64,000 nucleotides of DNA from Phalacrocorax aristotelis (Eukaryota; Chordata; Aves; Suliformes; Phalacrocoracidae): the NCBI RefSeq assembly GCF_949628215.1, contig NC_134282.1, forward strand, positions 8,269,223-8,333,222, in the 5' to 3' direction. Numbering within the stretch: position 1 is the stretch's first letter; the number at the start of each line of letters is the position of its first letter. Under the pieces are notes generated by a model. The model had not been told where the DNA came from, searched no databases, and saw only the letters and a list, made by a program, of their open reading frames with translations. Shown here in pieces: positions 26,301 to 33,985 of the stretch. Position numbers and translations under genes: made by a program.

Positions 26301-28067
26301 AATTCAGTAAGACCTGCAAAGTCCTATTTTCTGTTTTCCAAGTTTATGCTAGACTGGGAACACAACTGAAGATCTTGCATGCCTCAACTTTATAAATGCC
26401 TCAAAATCCAATAATTTTGTCTCTGACTGTAAACACGGTAGCAGTTTTCTAGGACACTGAAAGACAGTCCTTACCTCAGAGAGCACATACTATACTCTTG
26501 TGGACTTACCCAAATATGAATCTGCCCATGTCCATCAGCCAGAAAGTATTAACTAGTGCTCCCAAAGCAAAAATTACCTGCCAAATAAACATTTAAGGAA
26601 AAGTTATAATTTTATATTTGAAGTATGGAACAAACTAGAACCATCTCAAAACAGAGACAAAAATCCTTTTCCCTTCCCAGACCTACAGAAAAACTTCATG
26701 CTCTCTTCCCTTCCTACTCTTAGTTTTTTGCCTTTGCTCCTTCTGCCTCATTCATCATCTTGCTGGCTACACAAGATCTAGAGGCTCAAGTCATGCTTCA
26801 CCTCTTTCGTCATACCCTACCTAAATACATCTACATGGTAACTTCACATCAAACAGATAAAGCATATGGTTCCCTCACATTCTTATTTTACGCATCTTTC
26901 AAGGTCCTCTGTTCCCAGTTGCCCCACCAGTTCCCAACTACCTCAATAAAATTCAGGTTTCTCCCATTTCAGTTCTCTTCACCTCCCTGCTCCCACCTGC
27001 AATACACACTACTACACAGGAAACTATTTGGGCTTTTTTCCCCATCCCCAGCAGAGAAGTTTCAGACACATATCATCCTTCACCTTCATGTTTGCACTTA
27101 CCTGTCCAACACAAACGAAGATACTAAATATTATAGTGCCCAACCTGTAAGAAAAATAAAGTCACTTAATGCATAGCTACAATCTTTTTTACTATACAAC
27201 ACTGCACTAGACCTACAGCAAGGAGGAAAGGGGAGTTTGATATGCAATAAAAGCTCTCCAGAATAAATGCTGCCAATTGACACCTTAAAAAAGGTGGCCC
27301 AGACTCGCATTTTTGAAGCCATTTATTTAAGTCATAAAAGGAAGGAAGACCATTTATACCAGTTGAAATTCCTAGATCATAGGGGAAAAAAACTGAAAAA
27401 GCTTATTATAGTTTGAAAAACTTCAAAGCCTATACTTTGCATGTGCTTTTAAGTCCACCACCCATTGAACACGAGTGACACTAACATGGCACTTACCGTA
27501 TTCCAAAAACTCTGTCTATCAGAAAACCTCCAAAGAAGCAAAGAACCACGTTGGGCCAGGAATACCAGGCATAGAGCGCCATGAACTGAGCCGTGTTCAC
27601 CTTCATGTCCTACATAAAAAAGGGGAAAATTAAAGAAAGTAATTACTCCTAAGGTAATTAGAAGGACAGAGAATAAGAACCCAAGTAGAAGTGGGTACAA
27701 ACAAGGACGCTTTCTGACCTGGCCCCAGCCTCCGTAACCCCGCTCCCGCCCCGGGCGGCTACTCACCCGCTGAACCTGCGTCTGGAGCGCGGCCGGGTTG
27801 TCGTAGCAGAAATAGCTGCCTGCAAGGAGAAGGGGAGGCCTCAGAGCTCGGACCCCGGCCCCCCGCCACCGCCTCCCCGCGCCCCCGGACCCCGCCCGCC
27901 GCCGCCACCCACCCACCGAAGCCCAGGAAGCACATGAGGGCGAGGACAAGGAGGCGGTGCGGCAAGCGCCGCGGGTCGCAGGCGGCGGGCAGGGCACGGG
28001 GAGGCCCCGCAGAGCCGCCGCCATCGCCGCCGGCGGGGGCCAACAGCGCCCGCTCCTCCTCCGCCAT
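14215..28067 (-). CDS. MFSD1: MFSD1, lysosomal major facilitator transporter (whole gene, 16 coding exons)
   Basis: Sixteen exons on the minus strand join with matching phases into a predicted 505-residue protein of the major facilitator superfamily. In the family, MFSD1 sits in the lysosomal membrane with the accessory glycoprotein GLMP and exports dipeptides. Visible here: an N-terminal acidic dileucine sorting signal (EERALL, residues 4-9), a first helix with CFLGFGSYFCYDNPAALQ, the MFS loop 2-3 signature around GGFLIDRVFGIR (residues about 94-106), the related GLLVDKLGK in the second half (about 317-325), and twelve hydrophobic segments. Introns are GT-AG. The start is the ATG at 28067-28065, because MAEEERALL matches the family N-terminus; the frame is open further upstream but carries no family match. 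The last exon makes the C-terminus about 40 residues longer than the roughly 465-residue human protein I remember. Identification is firm; the C-terminal exon choice is less so. Confidence 0.95.
17729..17789 (-). CDS. MFSD1: MFSD1 exon 15
   Basis: 61 nt, residues 442-461 plus two bases: start of the cytosolic C-terminal tail (GGDLNWSAKKREKLEKVAAT). This matches the family tail that ends the human protein a few residues later. Acceptor TTGCAG, donor GTAAGT. Confidence 0.9.
17790..18527 (-). other. MFSD1 introns (this one taken as the example)
   Basis: The 15 MFSD1 introns range from under 100 bases (intron 1, 27820-27916) to about 3.4 kb (intron 15, 14348-17728). They are AT-rich and hold only short open frames. 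I saw no exon, tRNA, CR1 or LTR inside them. Several carry A- or T-rich runs next to the acceptors. Confidence 0.5.
18528..18575 (-). CDS. MFSD1: MFSD1 exon 14
   Basis: 48 nt, residues 426-441 plus one base: second half of helix 12 (LSLIAVVMLYFVNHLT). Acceptor GGTTAG next to a long T tract, donor GTAAGT. Confidence 0.93.
19068..19180 (-). CDS. MFSD1: MFSD1 exon 13
   Basis: 113 nt, residues 388-425 plus one base: helix 11 (QSIQNLGLAIISIAAGMIL), DTKGY loop and start of helix 12 (FLEVFFSACVC). Acceptor CGTTAG, donor GTAAGT. Confidence 0.95.
19509..19606 (-). CDS. MFSD1: MFSD1 exon 12
   Basis: 98 nt, residues 356-387 plus two bases: helix 10 (LLGLAYSLLACALWPMVAFV) and the conserved VPEHQLGTAYG loop. 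Acceptor CACCAG, donor GTAAGT. Confidence 0.95.
20700..20856 (-). CDS. MFSD1: MFSD1 exon 11
   Basis: 157 nt, residues 303-355, the longest internal exon: helix 8 (VYIISAPMSPVFGLLV), the second-half MFS motif DKLGKN, helix 9 (WVLCAVITTLASHIMLAFTF) and NPWIAM. Acceptor TTGTAG, donor GTAACT. Confidence 0.96.
21502..21558 (-). CDS. MFSD1: MFSD1 exon 10
   Basis: 57 nt, residues 284-302 plus two bases: luminal loop IFFIEKFKFSSEEASAIN leading into helix 8. Acceptor CTTTAG after a long T tract, donor GTATAT (non-ideal). Confidence 0.93.
22570..22681 (-). CDS. MFSD1: MFSD1 exon 9
   Basis: 112 nt, residues 247-283 plus two bases: end of the central loop (GEVIKLTDVKDF) and helix 7 (LWLIFVICVCYYAAVFPFI). 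Acceptor TCCAG, donor GTAAGT. Confidence 0.95.
23451..23549 (-). CDS. MFSD1: MFSD1 exon 8
   Basis: 99 nt, residues 214-246 plus one base: helix 6 (GVTCLFSLTCALILAYLD) and the start of the charged central cytosolic loop (KRAEKLLSKEQGKT). Acceptor TCGCAG, donor GTGAGT. Confidence 0.94.
24281..24383 (-). CDS. MFSD1: MFSD1 exon 7
   Basis: 103 nt, residues 180-213 plus one base: helix 5 end (GSTVNMNIMGWIYS), cytosol-luminal loop and start of helix 6 (TLGLTLMI). Acceptor CCTAG, donor GTCAGT, slightly weaker than the others. Confidence 0.94.
25568..25676 (-). CDS. MFSD1: MFSD1 exon 6
   Basis: 109 nt, residues 143-179: the highly conserved GIGGESLAVAQNTYAVSWF and KGKELNLVFGLQLSMARI segment of helices 4-5. 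Acceptor TTTTAG, donor GTAAGT. Confidence 0.96.
26510..26577 (-). CDS. MFSD1: MFSD1 exon 5
   Basis: 68 nt, residues 121-142 plus two bases: end of helix 3, short loop and start of helix 4 (ALVNTFWLMDMGRFIF). Acceptor TGGCAG, donor GTAAGT. Confidence 0.93.
27102..27144 (-). CDS. MFSD1: MFSD1 exon 4
   Basis: 43 nt, residues 106-120: helix 3 (LGTIIFSIFVCVGQ). Acceptor TTACAG after a T-rich tract, donor GTAAGT. Completes the split arginine codon of exon 3. Confidence 0.93.
27497..27609 (-). CDS. MFSD1: MFSD1 exon 3
   Basis: 113 nt, residues 69-105: helix 2 (YAWYSWPNVVLCFFGGFLI) and most of the MFS signature loop DRVFGIR. Acceptor ATGTAG, donor GTAAGT; ends in phase 2. Confidence 0.95.
27767..27819 (-). 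CDS. MFSD1: MFSD1 exon 2
   Basis: 53 nt, residues 51-68: end of helix 1 and first luminal loop (SYFCYDNPAALQTQVQR). Acceptor TTGCAG, donor GTGAGT; ends on a codon boundary. Confidence 0.95.
27917..28067 (-). CDS. MFSD1: MFSD1 exon 1
   Basis: Residues 1-50 plus one base. Contains the start codon, the dileucine lysosomal signal, a Gly/Ala/Pro-rich cytosolic tail and the start of helix 1 (LLVLALMCFLGFG). The donor is G|GTGGGT. GC-rich, inside the promoter CpG island. Confidence 0.93.
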
Positions 28068-28077
28068 CGCGGCCGCC

Positions 28078-28105
28078 GTCACGTGAGCGGCCGCCGTCAC
28101 GTGAG
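28078..28105. promoter_or_regulatory. Tandem CLEAR-type E-boxes upstream of MFSD1
   Basis: GTCACGTGAG occurs at 28078-28087 and again at 28096-28105, in an 18-bp direct repeat (CGGCCGCCGTCACGTGAG). The CLEAR element bound by TFEB/TFE3 is GTCACGTGAC, so each copy matches 9 of 10 positions including the CACGTG core. The boxes lie 11-39 bp before the MFSD1 ATG, within or next to the transcription start. That fits lysosome-biogenesis control of a lysosomal transporter. Confidence 0.7.
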
Positions 28106-28189
28106 CGCCCCGCGCGTCACGCGGAGGGGCGGGGTGCCGGCCCGCAGCGCGCCGCGGCTGGTTGCCATGGCAGCGTGAGGAGCTCACTC

Positions 28190-29391
28190 ACCTGAGGCGT
28201 GTAACTCCCCGGGCATCGCATACTACAACTCATGAGGCCTCCGAGTTAAAACAAGAACCTACCAGTGGAAAAAAAAAAAACCTTAAAATCCCCCTGAAAC
28301 GTACCCCAAACCTGGCCTCGCGGTATAGCGTGCAAAATAGCATGTACCTCACAAAAACCGTTGCAGCAGCGACAAAACTGTGTGGTAGGCACACAGCTGG
28401 CAGGACGTTATTCCAGGTTTCAGTACCTACAGCCTTTTCTGTTTAAAGGGGGTTTAAAGGCAGGCCTGTCGTGGTCAAGTGGAGAGCGAGCTCCATGGAG
28501 GAAGGGTGCCTCTCTTGCCTCTGGTTGATTTAAAACGTAACACGCACATTTGGTTTTCCTGCAGGCAGGTTTGCCCAGGGCACGCGCTCCCTGCCCGGAG
28601 CTGGAGGTGCCAAGGAGCGACTGCATACCGCGCTTCAGCCCTGACGGCTCCCTGCCACCTCCACTGCTTCACCAGTCTCTCTCCTCGCATGGCTAGGCTT
28701 CGTTTTTTTTATTTTAGCATTTTGATTGAGACATTCTAGAGGAATAAACCTCTTGTAAGCAACAGCAAACTAAAAAAATTAAAAGCTTACAGTGTAGACT
28801 GCACGAAGCCTTACAATAAGCATGTAGGGAAATACAAAAGCTTGTAAAATTGCCCCATTATTTTCCTTTTGGATATTAAAGTCACTTTTCTTCAGCTGTT
28901 TGGCCAAAAAAAGGTCTTCCCATATTAGACAAACCCTTGAACAGCTACTTATTCAATGTAAAAAGGTCCAGCCTTCTGTCAAATTTCATCTGCTTGCACC
29001 AGAGATGACCTGAATCCTGTATACGCATCATCAAGTGGCAGATGGTGCTTTCTCATTAAAATATGTTCTTAATGAAGGCAGAAATACTTGTTATTTAAGC
29101 CAAAGGATTTATTTACCTTTTCAGGATGATAGAAAGAAAAGCATTGGGTTCTACCTGACATGCTGTGAACTAAGAGGTCCACTTTCCAGCTACTCTGGTA
29201 TTAATTTGGCCACTAACCATTCAAGAAAATCAAAACAAGTTTCAAAACACGTTAGCGTCATGTACTGTCAGTGCATCTGCTGTGAACTAATATTGGGCAT
29301 AAAATGCTTGCTTTTTGCTCAATATGTGTCTTTTAACAGGTCTGTCAAAGGAGAACTATGTTATGAAACTATGGGGTCAAATTTTCAACTG
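28190..29391. other. Intergenic spacer between MFSD1 and the provirus
   Basis: Non-coding. Short open frames are present but none resembles a known family. I see no repeat signature here. Confidence 0.5.
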
Positions 29392-29397
29392 CCCTAG

Positions 29398-29933
29398 TGC
29401 TGACGCGGAAGTCACGGACGCAGCACACGACCAATATGATCAAGCAAATGCCGGTTTATTACAGACACAGCACAGTTAATATAGCTCTGCAACCACCTTA
29501 CCACACACAAGCCTCTACTGTTTATTATACACAAGCCTATTCTTAGTTGGTCAGCACGGCCTTGGGCTTTATCCCAACGATAGCTACTAGCAGCATCGGC
29601 AACTCCCGCCTGCTTTTGCTACGCTGTAACGAGACACTCCCGCCGGTGGTACGGGATGCGGCCCCTGTTGACAGAGTAGCACCTGTGGCCAATCTTGGAA
29701 TTTGCAGCTTATCAGGAAGACGTAATGCCATCCCACACATTCCCACAGTAAGTTTGTACCATGCCCCTTTGTAAGTCTTGGGAACTACAAAATCACATCT
29801 GCTAATAATAGCTACATACATCGGTTTTAACTTGCAACATCCTTGAGGCCTTCTTGTTCCCAGGCAGATTAAGTCCACACAGTCTGAGCCTGGATTGTTC
29901 ACTATGTGTCCTTTGCTTTCCAGATATCCCACA
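29398..29933 (-). repeat. 3' LTR of the provirus
   Basis: 536 bp, 533 of which match the 5' LTR. The differences are at 29415, 29493 and 29501. TATATTAA at 29483-29476 and AATAAA at 29460-29455. The polypurine tract abuts its U3 end. The env reading frame continues 129 codons into this LTR and stops at 29543. Confidence 0.96.
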
Positions 29934-30620
29934 AATCCCCCTTTTTGTTTTTGAACAATCCAGACTCCAGTCATCATGCGCTCTACTGCTTTCATGAAAC
30001 ACTTAAAGACACATCCTAATATTAGCACAGTTAATAATAATCCTAATAATAACACAAGCCCGTGGGTAATTAAATCTCTTACCCATCCTGAGATACCTAA
30101 CCCAGTTAACCATGAATCAAGGCCTAGAGAGCTAGCTTTTAACTCATTGGTTAGTTTCTTAAGTCGATCTAGTTGCTGGTAAATTGAATTGGAGTTCATA
30201 CAACACATACCTTCTAACTCCTCACACCCATGACCTTGGGCTAATAACAAGAAATCTAAGGCTGCACAATTTTGTAAAGTCGCATGCCGTACGGAATCTA
30301 CCTCAGTTAAAAGCCCACTAAGTGCTAATGTTGTGGCATTGCTCTGTTTCGCTAGCCAGTATCCTAGTTTGTTAAGCATGGCAAGCCTCTGTGCTGCAGC
30401 TACACCTGGGGCTAAAAATGTGGCTATGATTGTCTTACCTGCTCGCCAGAAATCTAAATCCGAATTACATCCTTCCGAATATTTGTACTCTGTCCCGTTT
30501 TATTTGCAAGCGTCACCCAGACATTTTGGCGTGGTTGTACCGAAATCCACAAGTGACCGAGATCAACAATGGAGAGGATGATAGGAGGAAATGTACCAGG
30601 GCAACGACTGTTGCTGTCCT
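29543..30620 (-). pseudogene. env: Provirus env remnant: transmembrane subunit with LTR-encoded tail
   Basis: Only a short piece of the surface subunit survives (about 30620-30470, with an NKT glycosylation site); most of it is deleted. The transmembrane subunit reads open from after TAA 30502-30500 to 29543. It has a hydrophobic Ala/Gly-rich N-terminus, a heptad region, an LQN...LDFLLLA stretch like the immunosuppressive region of gamma-type envelopes, CX6CC (C52, C59, C60 counted from the ATG at 30379) and an anchor helix rich in Leu (about 105-125). The frame then runs on for 129 codons through U3 of the LTR. CX6CC marks the alpha/gamma envelope type with a disulfide-linked surface subunit. 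Without that subunit it cannot mediate entry. Confidence 0.88.
29936..29946 (-). other. Polypurine tract
   Basis: On the minus strand AAAAAGGGGGA lies two bases before the TGTGGG start of the 3' LTR. It is the plus-strand DNA primer site and confirms the element's direction and LTR boundary. Confidence 0.92.
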
Positions 30621-30751
30621 GGATCTTCTCTCCATGGTTTCACCCAGCGGCTAGGCACCCACTGTGGACCTTCGTCTGTCAAAACACAAACATAACCTCG
30701 ACCGGCCATTTTTACTTCTGCGGGACCCTTCCATTCCCCAGTTTTTAAATC

Positions 30752-33188
30752 TCAATACTGCACTTTTACCGAGTCAGCTTTTTGTAGTCCAGATTGCGAT
30801 GACAGATGGTGAATTACAGTTGCAGGAGAGTCACGGTCTCCTATTAACCTCAAATAGTTTAGAACGTAAATTGCTTTTGCAAGACGTTCAGAAGGAGCCA
30901 GTTCTCCCCCTTTTTGGTTTTGCAACAGCAATTTCAAGGTAGCATGCGCACGTTCCACAATGGCCTGTCCTGTAGGGGAGTGGGATATGCCAGTTACTCT
31001 GCGAATGCCCCACAATTGGCAAAAGCGTTTGAATGTTTGTGAAATATATGCAGGGCCATTATCTGTTTTTATTTCCTGAGGAGTTCCTAAAGCAGCAATG
31101 GCCGCATGCATATGCTTCACAACATGTTTGGCTGATTCTCCTGTTTGAGCAGTGGCCCACAATGCATGGGAATAAGTATCAATACTGACATGCACATATT
31201 TTTGACGTCCAAATTCTGTAATATGAGTGACGTCCATTTGCCATAACTGCAAGGCTCCTAAGCCCCGAGGATTTACCCCAAGACCCAGACCAAATCCCAG
31301 TTTTTGGCAAGCTGGACATGACTGCACAATGCCTCGGGCATCCGACAGCTTTAAGTTAAACTGTTTTGCTAACACCTTTGCAGATTGATGTAAAAATTCA
31401 TGAGACAAACGGGCCTGCTCAAACAGGTTGACATTGTGATTTTTCCAAGCGGTAGTGACTAGCTTGTCTGCTACGTTATTTCTGATAAACAAGCCTTGAT
31501 TAAACTGATGGCTGCGAATGTGTGTCACAAAATAGGATTTTCTGCATTGATTCAACAAAAACAAAAGCTGCATCAATAACATGTACAAGGTGTTATTTTT
31601 TAGAGTTTTGATCATAGCGCGTTCCAAGCGCTGTACTGTTCCCACCACATAGAGTGAGTCCAAGACTACATTTAAAGGGTCGTCAGGCCAGCATTGAAAA
31701 ACCCACAAGACTGCTCTCAGTTAGAGTGTCTGCAAAGAGTCTGTGGCGTTCCCTGTAAGAAGCTGATGATGCCACTGGTTGTTGCTGTGCCAAGCAATAG
31801 CAGCTCGTTTTGATTTCCTTCCAGCATCGGTGAATACTGGGAGTCCTTCCACTTGTACTTCTGACCTGCGAGGGATTTCCTCAAATTCCTGGTTTTGCAA
31901 TAGTGATAAAATTTTTGCTGATGGATAATTATTAGTAACTGTACCTGGATACTCGGCAAGAGCAATTTGGATTGTCTCTGAGGTTGCTAAGAGCCAGTCC
32001 AAATAGCTCTGTGCTATAGGCATAAATATCGTTGCGGGCTCTTGTCCTGATAACTCCCAAATCCTTCTTCTGCCTTTAATAATTAGGTTAGCTAACAGCT
32101 CGACCCGTGTACAAACTGTATTTTTGGGTTGATAAGAATACCCATTCCAGAATGTTGATGTGCTGTTCGTCTAATTGCATTATGAGTCCTACTAAATGCT
32201 TTCATTTGGGTGATGAATTAACAATCAAAAACGGCAAAGGCAAAGTAGGAATTTTTCTCTGTACAGTAGCTGTTAGAATTTTTTCCACAATCTGATCTAA
32301 TGCCTGTTTCTGTTCTACTGATAGACTTTGTCGCTCGTTGGCTTTGGTCATGGTTCCTAAGAGGGGCATTAAAGGATCTAAATCATCATTAGTGATTCCA
32401 CTAACAGCTCTTACCCACTGAATGTCTCCCACCAATTTTTGAACATCTGAGAGTGTCTTAATGTCTGTTTTAAGTTCTATTTTCTGTGGTCGGACGGCAC
32501 TTCCGGTAACGGTCCAGCCCAAATACTGCCGTGGACCTTGGCGCTGCACCTTTTCTGGGGCTGTTTTAAGTCCTTTTGGCTCTAAGGTTTCTACTAACTT
32601 TTGTAATATTCCTTCCGAATGCATCTTTTCAACGGCAATCAATATGTCATCCACATAGTGAAAAATTAGTAAGGATGGGTGTTGCTTTCGGAATGGCTGT
32701 AGAGCCCATGCCACAAAATTTTGACACAATGTAGGTGAGTTCTTCATGCCCTGAGGTAACACCACCCATTGATACCTTTTCGCCGGCTCTTGTTTGTTAA
32801 TTGTCGGTACCGTAAATGCAAATTTCTCTTCATCGTCCGGATGCAAGGGAATAGTAAAGAAACAATCTTTTAAGTCAATGATAAGCAAATCCCAGTTCTC
32901 AGGGATCATTACAGGGGAAGGTAATCCTGGCTGTAGTGACCCCATCTCCTGCATAACAGCGTTTACCGCTCGTAAATCGTGCAGTAGTCGCCATCTGCCG
33001 GATTTTTTCGGAATGGTAAAAACGGGAGTGTTCCAAGGGCTTGTAGAAGGCACGATATGACCGGCTTCTAATTGTTCGTTAACTAAGTCCTGTAAAATTT
33101 GCAGCCTCTCCTGTTTTAGCGGCCACTGGTCTACCCACACTGGCGGCATCGTGGTCCAGGTGAGTTTTAAAATGGGCTGCTTAACCAT
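30752..33188 (-). pseudogene. pol: Provirus pol (reverse transcriptase, RNase H, integrase) with stops and a frameshift
   Basis: The pol frame lies -1 to pro and is open upstream of ATG 33188. Reverse transcriptase (33188-32202) shows IIDLKDCFF (first catalytic Asp about 105), LPQGMKNSP and YVDD (178-181). An in-frame TGA at 32204-32202 ends it, and a frame change near 32110 precedes RNase H. RNase H starts with PVFTDAG, has an in-frame TAA at 31723-31721 where the catalytic Glu is expected, and ends with DSLYVVG. The integrase frame (31708-30752) has an HHCC zinc site (H103, H107, C131, C134) and a D159, D216, x35, E252 triad. A TGA at 30754-30752 then cuts off its C-terminal domain, whose GRGYVCV and WVPSRW remnants are visible just after. 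No working polymerase can be made. Confidence 0.93.
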
Positions 33189-33196
33189 GGCCGCTC

Positions 33197-33985
33197 CTAA
33201 AAATGCTGGGTTACAAGCTGGGCTCCCATTTGGGACAATATGTCTCGACCTACAAGAGCTACAGGCAGGTGCATTACATACGGCCTTGTGGTAACTGTCG
33301 TACCGTCCTCAAAGCTAAATGACATTGGAGATTTACTGATCATTGTGCATTGTGCACCTCCTACCCCCACTACATTGGTAGCTGCCGGTACCAGTGGCCA
33401 GCTGTAGGTCCACTTTGTTGCGGGGATGATGGTTACATCTGCACATGTGTCAATTAGCATCGACAGCACGCAGGATTGCCCATTTTGGTGCGTAATTGTC
33501 ACCTTTTCTTCTGGTTTTCCCCTGGTGATATCGATCGCTAATAACACATTTGGCACACCGGTGGACCCAAAACCTCCATGGCCATGCACAACTGATTGTG
33601 CTTTAGGAACACAGGCGTGAAATGATATTAATTGAGCTATTTTTGATTGTGCTGGTATGGTGAGCGGTGGAGTTAGGGTGTATACCATAATTTTTATGGT
33701 TCCGCAGTAATCTGCATCAATAAGCCCTGGTACTATAAATATACCTTTTCGAGACATTGAGGAACGGCCTATAAGCAATGCACTTAGCCCATGCCCTAGC
33801 GGTCCCTGTTGGTCTGAATCAATCAGTTGAACCCCTGACATTGTTAAAGTCACATCTACTGCTGTTGCCAGGTCCACTCTGGCGCTGCTGATTGTGGCAG
33901 CGGCGCAGTGGTCCAAGCACCCTGCACTTGTGTCGTTACGCGCGGGTGTGGCGCGCTCTGTGCCTTGTTTCCCGATCTCCGACAT
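33197..33985 (-). pseudogene. pro: Provirus dUTPase-protease frame, active site altered
   Basis: This 262-codon frame overlaps the end of gag by 130 bases. The N-terminal half is a trimeric-type dUTPase: GRSS (about residues 73-76), IDADYCG (89-95), a PAQSKIAQLI segment and GFGSTG (138-143). The C-terminal half is a retroviral aspartic protease: flap VGVGG (206-210) and VGRDIL near 246-251. The catalytic D-T-G reads D-T-C (179-181), so proteolysis is probably lost. The frame itself is uninterrupted. dUTPase lowers dUTP during reverse transcription, and its catalytic aspartate is kept. A GRD-type motif close to the end and the lack of a G-patch domain make it shorter than in some relatives. 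Confidence 0.92.

Larger units (their letters stand above)
27700..28180 (-). promoter_or_regulatory. MFSD1 CpG-island promoter
   Basis: About 480 bp of very GC- and CpG-rich sequence covers exons 1-2 and the region just before the ATG, in an otherwise AT-rich neighbourhood. No TATA box is visible, as expected for a housekeeping-type start. Two CACGTG boxes sit within 40 bp of the start codon (separate entry). Confidence 0.8.

Noticed and set aside
26760-27176. 138-codon plus-strand frame overlapping MFSD1 exon 4
   Set aside because: Opposite strand to the gene and no recognisable domain; the overlapping exon is well supported on the minus strand.
27957-28178. Plus-strand frame over MFSD1 exon 1
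   Set aside because: Antisense shadow of CpG-island sequence.
28068-28187. Open in-frame extension upstream of the MFSD1 ATG
   Set aside because: It has no stop because the region is GC-rich, but it lacks family similarity and covers the promoter boxes. MAEEERALL is the family-type start.
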